Shown: positions 1-7,205, counted from the first letter of the stretch. The stretch is 13,445 nt of DNA from Vicinamibacterales bacterium (GCA_030745255.1 JASLOY010000043.1:1-13445), one strand, 5' to 3'. Notes: generated from the sequence alone by a model not told the origin. Numbers and translations: made by a program.

Positions 1-838
1 GCTTATCTCTGCTGACAGCCATAACAGGCTCGCCACGCAGAATCTTCTTGATGGTCTTATTAGCGAGCTTACTGTCGACATGCAGGCGGTTCATCGACAA
101 GTGATTTCGCTCCGTCATCTCAGCTCGTAGCCACGCCGCCAAATTCGGCCCACCGACCATGCGCGGAGTCCCGGCGGGCGAATCCGAAGCCTGTCGTGAG
201 GTGTTTGCCGACTCGGATGTGTTTGGTTCACTCTCGGTAGCCGGCGGTCGACAGTAGTCAGTGCGGTACGCGGCGTTCCAGCCGAGACGCTGGCTAGGAG
301 GCGTCTCTTCGATGAAATCTTGAAGGGCGAGTCTGCGAACAACAAAGGTCGTGCCAGCTGGTAGGTAGCGGGCTGATTGGCCGCACGGGTTCAATCTTCC
401 TGGCTTCTCTTGGAGCTGGAACTTCGCTCGGGTCGACCAAGACATCACGAACGGTCCCTCGATCCTCTCCGGCGCCTTCACCTTCGGACCTCCGGTCCGT
501 TGTTGAAACTCGTGCTCGACAGCCAGCCGCTCAACGCCCGTCATGGGGAGGTCATACAAGCCGTTTGGCAATGCCATGAAGGGCTCATCGGGAAACTCCT
601 CTCCCACCAACTCCCAGTCGTTGTTGTCATCTACTCGCTGGAAGACGTCACCTGGTGTCAGCTGCATGGCCGTCACGGGTCCGGTGAATCGAGCGGAGAT
701 CCTCAACTCTCCGGCCAGGGCAAACTGAAGAACATCTGCTTCTGTGAACTCATTATCGAAAGCGAGCGCCAGGTCCTTCGCCGCCTGGGCCAAAGTCCTC
801 CACTGCATCCGATCAGCGAGCTTGCTCCGCTCTGGCAC
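1..838 (-). CDS. Integrase-associated hypothetical protein, C-terminus cut by window edge
   Basis: An open minus-strand frame runs from just after the integrase stop to the first base of the window with no stop codon, giving at least 279 residues. The N-terminal part (WRTLAQAAKDLA at about 13-24, FTEADVLQFAL at about 31-41) resembles small helix-rich domains often seen in accessory genes next to phage-type integrases. The last visible stretch (about 232-279) includes ANKTIKKILRGEPV, which looks like a helix-turn-helix recognition segment, so a DNA-binding C-terminus is plausible. The region between is Ser/Thr/Pro-rich (about 205-230). Start choice: GTG at 838 has a weak GAGA seven bases upstream; ATG at 808 is the alternative. 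It begins 19 bases after the integrase stop on the same strand, so the two are probably co-transcribed. Function is unknown. The reading frame is well supported; the DNA-binding role is inference. Confidence 0.75.
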   Translation of the reverse strand, partial: MPERSKLADRMQWRTLAQAAKDLALAFDNEFTEADVLQFALAGELRISARFTGPVTAMQLTPGDVFQRVDDNNDWELVGEEFPDEPFMALPNGLYDLPMTGVERLAVEHEFQQRTGGPKVKAPERIEGPFVMSWSTRAKFQLQEKPGRLNPCGQSARYLPAGTTFVVRRLALQDFIEETPPSQRLGWNAAYRTDYCRPPATESEPNTSESANTSRQASDSPAGTPRMVGGPNLAAWLRAEMTERNHLSMNRLHVDSKLANKTIKKILRGEPVMAVSRDK

Positions 839-857
839 AAGGTGGTCTCTTGAGTCG

Positions 858-2078
858 TCAGGCCCTGATCGGAACGACTTCGGCGGTCCTCGTCGTGGCG
901 AAGGCCGACCAGGACTCCATAAGCTCCCGGCGGCGCTCGAAGAGGTCGGTCCGGTGATACGCTGCCTCGGTCTTGTCGCGGAGCGTGTGCGCCAGTGCGG
1001 CTTCGCAGACAGCGCGCGGAGCGTTGGTCTGTTCAGCAGCCCAATCTCTAAAGCTCGATCGGAAACCATGGGGCGTGATGTCCGTACGATGCATCCGCCG
1101 CAGAGTCATCAGAAACGCCATGTTGGAGAGCGGCCTGTTGGCTGTGCGGCCCGGAAAGACGAGTGCGCCCTCGTTGTCGGTTTCAACTCGTTCGAGGATC
1201 TCGACGCACCGCGGGGCAAGGGGCACACGATGTTCCATGCCAGCCTTCATTCGGTCACCGGGAATAGTCCAGGTCTCTGCCTCGCGGTCGATTTCGTCCC
1301 AGCTGGCCCCGAGCGTCTCGGAAGTGCGGGTCGCACACAGGATCATGAACTCGAAGGCAAGCTTCACAGTCTCGCTCGCGTTGGCTCGACAGAGTTCGTC
1401 GAGGAAGGCCGGCACATCAGCGTACGGCAGGGCAGCGTGGTGCCCACGAGGAGCGCGGTGTTTCGGCAGCACTCTCGTGATGCCTTGCGTCGGGTTGTCG
1501 CCGGCGTAGAAGCCCTGGGCCTTGCACCACTCGAAGATAACTCGCAGGCGCTGCAGGACCCGGCGGGAGGTCTCAGGGTGTTCGAGCCATTGCGGAGTGA
1601 TCGCCGTGAGGATGTCGGCGCTGGTGATGGCATCGACGCGCTTGGCGCCGAACGCCGTGAACATCAGGGTGAGTGACGACAGCCACTGCTTCCGATGCTT
1701 CTCGTTCCGGAACGTCGAGGCATGCGTGGCGTGGACCTGCGTGGCCGCGGCCTCGAAGGTGGGGACCGATCGGCGCTCGTGCCGCCGCTCGGCGAAGGGG
1801 TCGCCGCCAGCCCGCGCGATCTTGCGAAACCGTAGGGCTTGCTCGCGCGCCTCCTTGAGCGACACGAGCGCGACACCACCGAGCCCGATGTCGCAGCGTT
1901 TCCCTTTGACGACGGTTCGCAGTACCCAGCTCTTAGATCCGCTCGGCGCCACGACGAGGTAGAGCCCACCGCCATCGGCGAGTCGTCGCGTCCGTCCCGT
2001 CGCCCCCGCGGCCCGCACGGCGCGTGCCGTCAGCGCCTGTTGTGGATGCCGGCGCGTGACGTGTTTTTCTCCCCCCAT
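858..2078 (-). CDS. P4-type tyrosine site-specific integrase
   Basis: A 406-residue tyrosine recombinase that would cut and rejoin DNA at attachment sites to insert or excise a mobile element. The N-terminus (about 16-100) matches the DUF4102 arm-binding domain, with the LTARAV and RRLADGGGLYLVV signatures. A core-binding SAM-like region follows (about 105-205), then the catalytic domain. The active-site set appears complete: Arg251 in CATRTSE, Lys278 in RMKAG, His337 and Arg340 in PHGFR, His364 in LAHTL, and nucleophile Tyr374 in EAAYHRTD. Length is normal for the family, and nothing suggests inactivation. The start at 2078 has GGGG four bases upstream, a modest ribosome-binding site. The gene reads into the partial gene at 1-838. 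No tRNA target is visible upstream or downstream, so the attachment site is either outside the window or not in a tRNA gene. Confidence 0.95.
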   Translation of the reverse strand: MGGEKHVTRRHPQQALTARAVRAAGATGRTRRLADGGGLYLVVAPSGSKSWVLRTVVKGKRCDIGLGGVALVSLKEAREQALRFRKIARAGGDPFAERRHERRSVPTFEAAATQVHATHASTFRNEKHRKQWLSSLTLMFTAFGAKRVDAITSADILTAITPQWLEHPETSRRVLQRLRVIFEWCKAQGFYAGDNPTQGITRVLPKHRAPRGHHAALPYADVPAFLDELCRANASETVKLAFEFMILCATRTSETLGASWDEIDREAETWTIPGDRMKAGMEHRVPLAPRCVEILERVETDNEGALVFPGRTANRPLSNMAFLMTLRRMHRTDITPHGFRSSFRDWAAEQTNAPRAVCEAALAHTLRDKTEAAYHRTDLFERRRELMESWSAFATTRTAEVVPIRA

Positions 2079-2300
2079 TTAACCCCACACTATGTCTGGG
2101 ATTCAGTGGGAAGTCAATGGACCCAGCCGGACGCCATGAGGCATGCATCTTGCTGTTCATAGGGTCGTTACGGTGTCTTACTGGACACTTCCGGAATATG
2201 ATCGGGCGGACAGTCCCTCCGCCACATTTCGTTTGTTATCAGTGCCTTACGTGAGTCTGCAGAGACCCAGGTCCCCGCCGCCGGGACGCGCCCAGGCCCC

Positions 2301-2323
2301 GTTTGCAAACATTCTGCAAACAT
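2301..2323. repeat. Palindrome plus 11-base-phased direct repeat
   Basis: GTTTGCAAAC (2301-2310) is a perfect ten-base palindrome. TGCAAACAT occurs at 2304-2312 and again at 2315-2323, so the two copies lie on the same helix face, one turn apart. This arrangement suits a dimeric DNA-binding protein such as an excisionase, a regulator or an integrase arm domain. It lies about 225 bases upstream of the integrase start. Its role is inferred only from position and symmetry. Confidence 0.4.
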
Positions 2324-2421
2324 CCGGTCTCCACGAAGGGGCGCACCGCAGTCGTCCGGCCGGCGCCAGCGCGAGAGTGGCTGCGGCAGGCGATCCGGGG
2401 CGGGCGGAATGACTGCCTCTG

Positions 2422-2443
2422 AGAATGCGCACGTGCGCGTTCT
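2422..2443. repeat. Near-perfect inverted repeat centred on GCGCACGTGCGC
   Basis: The arms AGAATGCGCAC and GTGCGCGTTCT pair at 10 of 11 positions with no spacer. With no loop it is better read as a protein-binding DNA palindrome than as a terminator, and no T-run follows on either strand. Confidence 0.4.
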
Positions 2444-2464
2444 TGTGGCAATTCTGTGCAGGTC

Positions 2465-2508
2465 GGTGGTCTCTCGTCGACCACCTGTGGTGTAGCGGAT
2501 CTACGCCA
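2465..2508. repeat. Two adjacent stem-loops
   Basis: GGTGGTC (2465-2471) pairs with GACCACC (2479-2485) across a seven-base loop. TGGTGTAG (2488-2495) pairs with CTACGCCA (2501-2508) across CGGAT, allowing one G-U pair. They could form tandem RNA hairpins downstream of the zinc-ribbon gene, whose transcript reads leftward past its stop at 2605. A terminator role is possible but no U-tract follows. Confidence 0.3.
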
Positions 2509-2604
2509 AATTGGCTGCCGTCCTCCCGGAGGCTGTCTTCAATTAGCGCTAAATCTGAATCGTAGTCTCCCCCAAATGTTTCGCGCTAAGTCTTCGGGAC
2601 TCGA

Positions 2605-3180
2605 TCAATTGTCCGGACGGTGAGCCAACATGCCCATCATCCCGCCACCAGCTGCTGCCGCCAGAATTAAGAGTGAGTCAGGGATAAGCCGTCTGGTCGT
2701 GGCACTGACGCCGGCAAGGACCCAGAATCCCGTCAACGCTCCAACCACGCCCTTAGCGGCGCGTGATAGCGCGCGCGGGTCATGTGTCTCGGCATTCGGT
2801 GAAATCCGTGCCATGAGCAGGATGAGCCAACCACCCACGAAAAACGCTCCGATGACGCCTTCGAGAAGCCCAACCAAGGGGGTCTCGTGGCTGTAGAACC
2901 CAATGGCCCCGCCCGACACCAGCCAGAGCAGGAACACGGTTCCATTCCAGCGAGAGCTCCCCATCCAATAGGTCCGCGGCGGTTCTGGCGGCGCACCGAA
3001 ACGATAGCCACAATCACACAGATCCTGCGCGGCCGCCAAATAGAAACCACACTCAGGACATTTCTTGCCGGGTGTGGTTGCGCTGGGCTGTCCGTGTGGT
3101 GCCGCGGTGGCGCGGCCGCAGAACGGACAGGCGATAGCGGTGTCCTTGATCTCCTCGGCGCAGGACTGGCAGGTCTTCAT
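2605..3180 (-). CDS. Double zinc-ribbon protein with about four membrane helices
   Basis: A 191-residue protein of unknown function. The N-terminus has two treble-clef or zinc-ribbon motifs: Cys4-x2-Cys7 with Cys18-x2-Cys21, then Cys41-x2-Cys44 with Cys55-x-Cys57. These probably bind one zinc each on the cytoplasmic side. After a Pro-rich linker (about 62-75) come hydrophobic segments at about 80-97, 102-125, 142-160 and 167-187, consistent with four transmembrane helices. The start at 3180 is chosen because MKTCQSCAEEIKD is a typical zinc-ribbon opening and GAAAGGAAGG lies a little upstream; the frame is open to 3270 but that extension is low-complexity. Similar small zinc-ribbon membrane proteins are common and uncharacterised. 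It is separated from its neighbours by about 400-500 bases each side, so it is probably a single-gene unit. Confidence 0.8.
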   Translation of the reverse strand: MKTCQSCAEEIKDTAIACPFCGRATAAPHGQPSATTPGKKCPECGFYLAAAQDLCDCGYRFGAPPEPPRTYWMGSSRWNGTVFLLWLVSGGAIGFYSHETPLVGLLEGVIGAFFVGGWLILLMARISPNAETHDPRALSRAAKGVVGALTGFWVLAGVSATTRRLIPDSLLILAAAAGGGMMGMLAHRPDN

Positions 3181-3206
3181 GCTCTGTACCGCCTTCCTTT
3201 CTCCAA

Positions 3207-3371
3207 TCACAAGATGAGCAGGACAACAAGTATCGCTCCCACCGCGACCGCCGCAGCCGCGAGTCCACATCCCTGTCCGGAGTCTCCGTGGGGGTGCTGA
3301 CTGCTCGCCGGCCTTCGCGCGCAGCGCGCTTCGGTGACGAAGTTCTCGCCCTGGGACGTTAGAAGCGGGTG
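3207..3371 (-). pseudogene. Possible remnant of a small membrane protein gene
   Basis: A stop-free minus-strand frame ends at 3207, 26 bases before the zinc-ribbon start, in a strongly hydrophobic tail (GLAAAAVAVGAILVVLLIL) after a His/Gly-rich stretch. It has no ATG, and GTG or TTG occurs only near its end, so it cannot be read as an intact gene. It could be the 3' end of a gene whose start was lost, with the GCGCGC hairpin at 3312-3335 near the break. A chance frame in GC-rich DNA is equally possible. Confidence 0.2.
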
Positions 3372-3401
3372 TTAGAGACCCTCAACGCCGCGTCCGGCTC
3401 C

Positions 3402-3441
3402 CGCCAATGCGCCCCGACCGCGCCGACAAGGCGGATTGGCG
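3402..3441. repeat. 12-base inverted repeat, possible terminator of the eCIS-core gene
   Basis: CGCCAATGCGCC (3402-3413) pairs with GGCGGATTGGCG (3430-3441) at 11 of 12 positions across 16 bases. It lies about 145 bases past the minus-strand stop at 3586. No U-tract follows, so terminator function is uncertain. Confidence 0.35.
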
Positions 3442-3585
3442 CCGCGCAGCACCCCGACGCGCAGACCAGCAACCCCTACCGGAGCCTTTCGTGCCGAGAA
3501 CGCCGCGACGGAGGGCTGAGGTCAAGGCCAGATTCGCACACTGAAGCGCACGTCGAGCGTGGTGACGGTTCAGAGGCGAGACAGG

Positions 3586-4779
3586 TCAGGCGAGGTCGTC
3601 GAAGGGGATCTGCTCGTCGTACGCCGGGTCGGTTGCGGCAAGCAACCAGTCCAGCGCGCTCTTGGTCTCGTCGGCGAAGACCACGTTCTCGTCGGTCAGC
3701 GTCGTTGCGTCGAGCTTGCGTACCAGCCGCTCGAAGAAGGAGACGCCGGACATGTCGGTGAACTCGGACCACTGAGCCCAGCGATGGAGCCGCTTGGTCA
3801 GTTCGTGGGTCTTGCGGATCGGCGTTTCCTTGATGTGGTGGATGAAGAACCGGATCTCGGCGGCGAGGGCACGCTCCAGCAGCGGGACGATGAACCGCCG
3901 GGCGGCGAGGCTGAGGGCCTTGGGTTCCTTGACGACGATCGGGCGTCGCCCGCTCGCGGCGGACGACGATCGGGCTGGCGCGGCTTCGCGTTCCGTTGCG
4001 TCGCGGAAGCCATGGACCTGGCTTCGACGGCCCAGCAGCCAGCCGGCAACGTCCGCCCGTGAGGCTTCGAGGTCCACCCAGACGACAGTGGGTGCAGCGT
4101 GGCTGACCGCGGGCCTGACGGGGGCTTTCCCGGGCGAGGTGAGGGGCGTGGGTCCGAGCTCTTCAGGGATCGGGTCTGGAGGCTCCGGAGCGCCAACGTC
4201 GGGATCGAAGCCGATATCAAGCTCGACAGGGATGTATTCGGTGCCCAGCTCGTCGCGAGCGAGCACCGGCGGCGACGTGGGCACGGTCCCCGGTTGGAGG
4301 TGTCCTCCCGCAGCCACCGTCCGGGCCCCGGCGTCCGCGGCGCGCTCTGCCCCGGAGGTCCGGCGCGAGAGCGGCACAGAGCTTCCCGTCCACCGAGCAG
4401 CTCCGTGCTGGACGGTGTGGATGAGCTCGTGCACCAGCAGCCGCCGGCCGTCGGATCCGCTCGGGTCGAGCTGACCGTCGCCGAACCAGACGTCCTGGCC
4501 GTACGTCACGGCGCGGGCGCGCAGGTTTCTGGCGAGGGCGGCGGACGGCTCATCGTCGTGCAGCAGCACGCCCGAGAGGTCGGCGCCGACTTTGGACTCA
4601 AGCTCGGTTCGAGCGCCAGGTTCGAGCGGGCGCCCGCGGCTCGAGCGGATCAGATCGCGTACGGCTCGGTTGCCGACCTGGCCCTGGAGCTGCTCGACAG
4701 GGGTGGCAGAGGGCTGGAGCGTCGGCCGCTTCTCGTCAGGTTCGCCCCGGCGGAGCGGGCCGTCGCACTGTCGCTTCAT
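3586..4779 (-). CDS. eCIS-core (DUF4157) metalloprotease-like protein with unknown C-terminal domain
   Basis: A 397-residue protein. Residues 30-44 carry the LQ..VGNRAVRDLI motif common at the start of eCIS-associated proteins. Residues about 50-128 form a DUF4157 domain: a GxxLEPGARTELE opening, the DLSGVLLHDD strand, and the zinc-protease motif His117-Glu118-x2-His121 in VHELIHTVQH. Glu145 in GAERAADAGA is the likely third zinc ligand. A Pro/Glu-rich linker (about 180-232) leads to a C-terminal region (233-397) that I do not recognise. In known families DUF4157 proteins are linked to extracellular contractile injection systems, often as cargo or toxins with variable C-termini. No sheath, tube or baseplate gene is in this window, so it is an orphan here. 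The start at 4779 has GAGGGG almost touching the ATG, so an internal start is possible. The effector role is inference. Confidence 0.85.
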   Translation of the reverse strand: MKRQCDGPLRRGEPDEKRPTLQPSATPVEQLQGQVGNRAVRDLIRSSRGRPLEPGARTELESKVGADLSGVLLHDDEPSAALARNLRARAVTYGQDVWFGDGQLDPSGSDGRRLLVHELIHTVQHGAARWTGSSVPLSRRTSGAERAADAGARTVAAGGHLQPGTVPTSPPVLARDELGTEYIPVELDIGFDPDVGAPEPPDPIPEELGPTPLTSPGKAPVRPAVSHAAPTVVWVDLEASRADVAGWLLGRRSQVHGFRDATEREAAPARSSSAASGRRPIVVKEPKALSLAARRFIVPLLERALAAEIRFFIHHIKETPIRKTHELTKRLHRWAQWSEFTDMSGVSFFERLVRKLDATTLTDENVVFADETKSALDWLLAATDPAYDEQIPFDDLA

Positions 4780-4840
4780 TCCCCTCGCCTGGAGACATCC
4801 TCACGGAAGGTTGGCTGACCAACAGTGGTGCAAGCACTCG

Positions 4841-7018
4841 TCAGTTGGCGAGCGGATGCGGCCTCATCTGGAACTTCACGATCTTGCTGTTGGTGTTCTT
4901 GCCGCCTTCCATGTGCCAGTTCGCGACCGTCCCGAAGTCGGCGTAGATCCCGCGCCCCTTCCAGCCGGTGTTCGGGTCGTCAATCCGGCCGTCGAGCCCG
5001 CGTGTGTAGAATCCGAGCGGATACGGCACGCGCATGATCACCCACTGGCCGGTGGCCGGCAGCAGCGCCAGCAGCGAGTCCGAGCTGGTCCCGTTGGCGA
5101 TCGGCACGTCCCGGCCCAGTCCCAGCGTGTCGAACTGGTCGACCCAGTTGTAGTAGTGGAAGTCGGCGCTGCCGGCGAAGTCGACCCCCTTCATCTGCGG
5201 GCCCGGGGTCGGGTAGAGCGTCCAGCCCTCTGGACACTGCTGGCCGGTGGCGGTGGGTCCGCTGGTCACCGCGCACTTGGTCCGGTCGAAGCTGGCCAGG
5301 TGCCCACTGCCCGACAGCGCGGTCCAGATGACGCCGTCGCGGGACACGTCGATCCCGCGCGGCGCGTACCCCCACTGCTCGCGTGGCACGCGGTCGGTGC
5401 CATACGGCGGTTCGTAGACCTCCGCCTTGCAGGTCTCGGGTGGGTTGTCGCCCAGCTCGAGTCGCACCAGACGGCCGGGCACCGCGCCGGTCCGCGCCAC
5501 CCAGATTGAACCGTCCGACGGGTGCGGAATGATGCCGTACGCGAACCCGTTGATGCGGGTGTCGCGACCCGAATCGCGCTCCGCCCCGGCGCCCGGCTCG
5601 TTCCACGGTCTGGTGATTCGACCGTCGCCGTTGGTGTCGAGGACGGTCGGGCACCAGCCCTGGGACACCCGCTCGTCGCCGGTCCGGTCGAGCATTCCGG
5701 TGCTCAGCCAGCCAATCACCTGCGTGTCGCCGCTGAACCAGAGCGTGTCGTCCGCGTCCTCGGCGAACTGCAGGTGATGGGTCTCGTAGCAGGTGTCGAC
5801 CAGCACGAACGTCTGCGTCGCCGGGTCGAAGTAGGACGCTTGCCGACTGCTCCGGGCGAGCGGAAAGTATCTGGCAGAGGGATGGTCCGAGCCGTCCTGG
5901 CACCAGGCATCGTTCGGTATCGGTCGGATCCGCGAGGTCATCCAAACCCGTCCCTTGCCGTCCATCATCGGGTTGTGGAGATTGGCCGGCGCGTTCATGA
6001 TCGGCTCCTCACCCCAGAACGGCGAGGGCTCGAAGTTGTCTTGCACGAACGGCTCCCAGGTGGGGGTCGATGGGTCGCGCACCGGCACCTGGAGCGAGGT
6101 CGAGCGATGGCTCACCGGGTCGCTGATCACGAGGTGATCGTCGGACATCGACACGCCGTATAGCGGGCCATTGGCGTTCACGCGGGGGTCTCGCTTGTCG
6201 CTCACCACCTCGTCGTGCACGAACGAATAGCCATGCCCCCAGTCCCACATCGTGATGACCAGGTTGCGCTCCACCCCCTGCGGTCGCGGCGGCCGCGGCG
6301 GGAGCTCGCCGGCTCCGATCCGGTCCGTCCAGTCGGCATACATCGCGATCGCGCGCTGGCGGCCCATGCCGGCGAGGATTCTGTTCATCCAGCCCCCGAC
6401 CTGACCGAACATCACCCGGTGGTCCCAGGCGTCCACGGTCGAATCGAAGCGGTCGCGGATGTGGGTGATCTCACGTGTGATCTTGGACCCGATCTGGTGG
6501 CAGAGCTGGCACCCCTGCTTCATCTGGTCGACCCAGGCCTCCTGGCTCGTCATCCCCCGCCCGATGCCGTTGCCGCTCGGACCGGTGCCGGGAAACGCGC
6601 TCGGCGGAGGCGCCTCCAGTAGCGAAGACCAGTAGCTGGCCGGGTAGATCTCGGCCGCCTCGGCCGGGGTCGCGGCGGCCGCGCTCAGGCCCAGCTCCGC
6701 ACCTGGAGCGCTCTCGACCGGTGTCGAGTCCATCAAGCCATACCCGCGCACCCAGACGGCATAGGTGGCATCGGGCAGCTCGGGGATCAGGAACCGGCCG
6801 TCGTCGTCGGTCACCACGATCTTGATCAGCTGGGTCTCGAGCTCGTCGGTCTCGGCGATCACCCAGACCCCGGCCTCCGGTCCGTCCGTTCCGTTCACCA
6901 CCCCGCTGATGTCGCCACTCGCCGCGCGCGGCGACGAGCCGCCCAGCCAGACGAAGACCGCGGCCAGGGACACCGCCAGAGCGAAGAGACCAGACCGCCC
7001 GTTCTTCACGTTTTGCAT
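4841..7018 (-). CDS. Secreted haem protein: carboxypeptidase-regulatory-like domain, CxxCH, propeller-like C-terminus
   Basis: A 725-residue exported protein. A Sec signal peptide covers about 1-34 (hydrophobic LFALAVSLAAVFVWLG, then PRAASG). Residues about 37-100 form a carboxypeptidase-regulatory-like beta-sandwich (GDISGVV...DDGRFLIPELPDATYAVWVRG). One covalent haem site follows, Cys170-x2-Cys173-His174 (CQLCH). The remainder holds repeated GRVWMT, DTLWFSG, GSIWVAR and GVIWTALSG segments at spacing typical of beta-propeller or streptogramin-lyase-like repeats. A DTNGDGRIT loop at 461-469 looks calcium-binding. Start: GGAG lies eight bases before the ATG at 7018, and the predicted transcription start is near 7045, so the longer ATG at 7045 would be leaderless and is less likely. 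It is probably a periplasmic redox or sensing protein; substrate unknown. It ends 61 bases before the eCIS-core gene begins. Confidence 0.85.
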   Translation of the reverse strand: MQNVKNGRSGLFALAVSLAAVFVWLGGSSPRAASGDISGVVNGTDGPEAGVWVIAETDELETQLIKIVVTDDDGRFLIPELPDATYAVWVRGYGLMDSTPVESAPGAELGLSAAAATPAEAAEIYPASYWSSLLEAPPPSAFPGTGPSGNGIGRGMTSQEAWVDQMKQGCQLCHQIGSKITREITHIRDRFDSTVDAWDHRVMFGQVGGWMNRILAGMGRQRAIAMYADWTDRIGAGELPPRPPRPQGVERNLVITMWDWGHGYSFVHDEVVSDKRDPRVNANGPLYGVSMSDDHLVISDPVSHRSTSLQVPVRDPSTPTWEPFVQDNFEPSPFWGEEPIMNAPANLHNPMMDGKGRVWMTSRIRPIPNDAWCQDGSDHPSARYFPLARSSRQASYFDPATQTFVLVDTCYETHHLQFAEDADDTLWFSGDTQVIGWLSTGMLDRTGDERVSQGWCPTVLDTNGDGRITRPWNEPGAGAERDSGRDTRINGFAYGIIPHPSDGSIWVARTGAVPGRLVRLELGDNPPETCKAEVYEPPYGTDRVPREQWGYAPRGIDVSRDGVIWTALSGSGHLASFDRTKCAVTSGPTATGQQCPEGWTLYPTPGPQMKGVDFAGSADFHYYNWVDQFDTLGLGRDVPIANGTSSDSLLALLPATGQWVIMRVPYPLGFYTRGLDGRIDDPNTGWKGRGIYADFGTVANWHMEGGKNTNSKIVKFQMRPHPLAN

Positions 7019-7026
7019 GTGCTTGT

Positions 7027-7030
7027 CTCC
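7027..7030 (-). promoter_or_regulatory. Ribosome-binding site deciding the start of the secreted haem protein
   Basis: GGAG sits eight bases before the ATG at 7018. There is no equivalent before the upstream in-frame ATG at 7045. Confidence 0.65.
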
Positions 7031-7051
7031 CAGGGACACGACCATTTTTGG

Positions 7052-7080
7052 AGCGTAGTGAAAGGTGCGGGGGGTGTCAA
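7052..7080 (-). promoter_or_regulatory. Sigma70-type promoter for the secreted haem protein
   Basis: Reading the minus strand, a perfect TTGACA (7075-7080) is followed by exactly 17 bases and TACGCT (7052-7057), with a transcription start expected near 7045. The -35 matches consensus fully; the -10 matches at three of six positions. It sits immediately upstream of the gene, giving a leader of about 27 bases before the ATG at 7018. Confidence 0.55.
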
Positions 7081-7152
7081 GAACGGGAGGCCCATCGAAG
7101 TCGGCTGTCAGGAGCAGGCTTCAAACCACTGCCCAGGGCTTCACTCGCTCCC

Positions 7153-7205
7153 GTGACATAGGAGAAAGTGTTACCCGTGTGGCCGGAATGAAGTGTCACC
7201 CCTCT
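7153..7205. mobile_element. Possible solo insertion-sequence end
   Basis: AAGTGTTACCC (7166-7176) is repeated as AAGTGTCACCC (7191-7201), 25 bases apart. GTGACA (7153-7158) and TGTCAC (7194-7199) are inverted. The pattern of spaced GTGTCACCC-like motifs with CCGGAATG between them resembles, from memory, the ends of IS481-like elements. No transposase is present, so this would be a relic or a non-autonomous end. Confidence 0.35.

Larger units (their letters stand above)
2079..2604. other. Geneless region upstream of integrase, rich in palindromes
   Basis: This 526-base stretch holds no convincing gene; its open frames are short, Arg/Pro/Ser-rich and lack ribosome-binding sites. It does contain several symmetric sequences: GTTTGCAAAC at 2301-2310 beside a direct repeat, a near-palindrome of 22 bases at 2422-2443, a stem with a seven-base loop at 2465-2485, a second stem at 2488-2508, and TTAGCGCTAA at 2543-2552. 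It lies between the integrase start and the 3' end of the zinc-ribbon gene. Integrase promoters, arm-type binding sites or one end of the integrated element could sit here. I see no tRNA. Confidence 0.5.
3181..3585. other. Geneless spacer between zinc-ribbon and eCIS-core genes
   Basis: About 400 bases with no intact gene on either strand. It holds the possible gene remnant at 3207-3371, a GC hairpin at 3312-3335 resembling the repeats at 8763-8917, and a long inverted repeat at 3402-3441. The plus-strand frame over 3369-3761 is Arg/Ser-rich and is a shadow of the eCIS-core gene and of GC-rich spacer. Confidence 0.5.

Noticed and set aside
377..853. 158-codon plus-strand open frame
   Set aside because: Antisense to the continuous minus-strand gene at 1-838, which has a better protein pattern and operon position.
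744..1676. 310-codon plus-strand open frame
   Set aside because: Antisense to the integrase, whose catalytic residues are all present, and to the gene at 1-838.
2143..2484. Short open frames on both strands
   Set aside because: Arg/Pro/Ser-rich, no ribosome-binding sites, no recognisable motif.
3181..3270. N-terminal extension of the zinc-ribbon protein
   Set aside because: Low-complexity extension; the zinc ribbon begins at the ATG at 3180.
4592..5509. 305-codon plus-strand open frame
   Set aside because: Antisense across two real minus-strand genes and their spacer; no coherent domain.
4980..5945. 321-codon minus-strand frame
   Set aside because: Alternative frame within the secreted haem protein; Arg-rich composition typical of a shifted frame.
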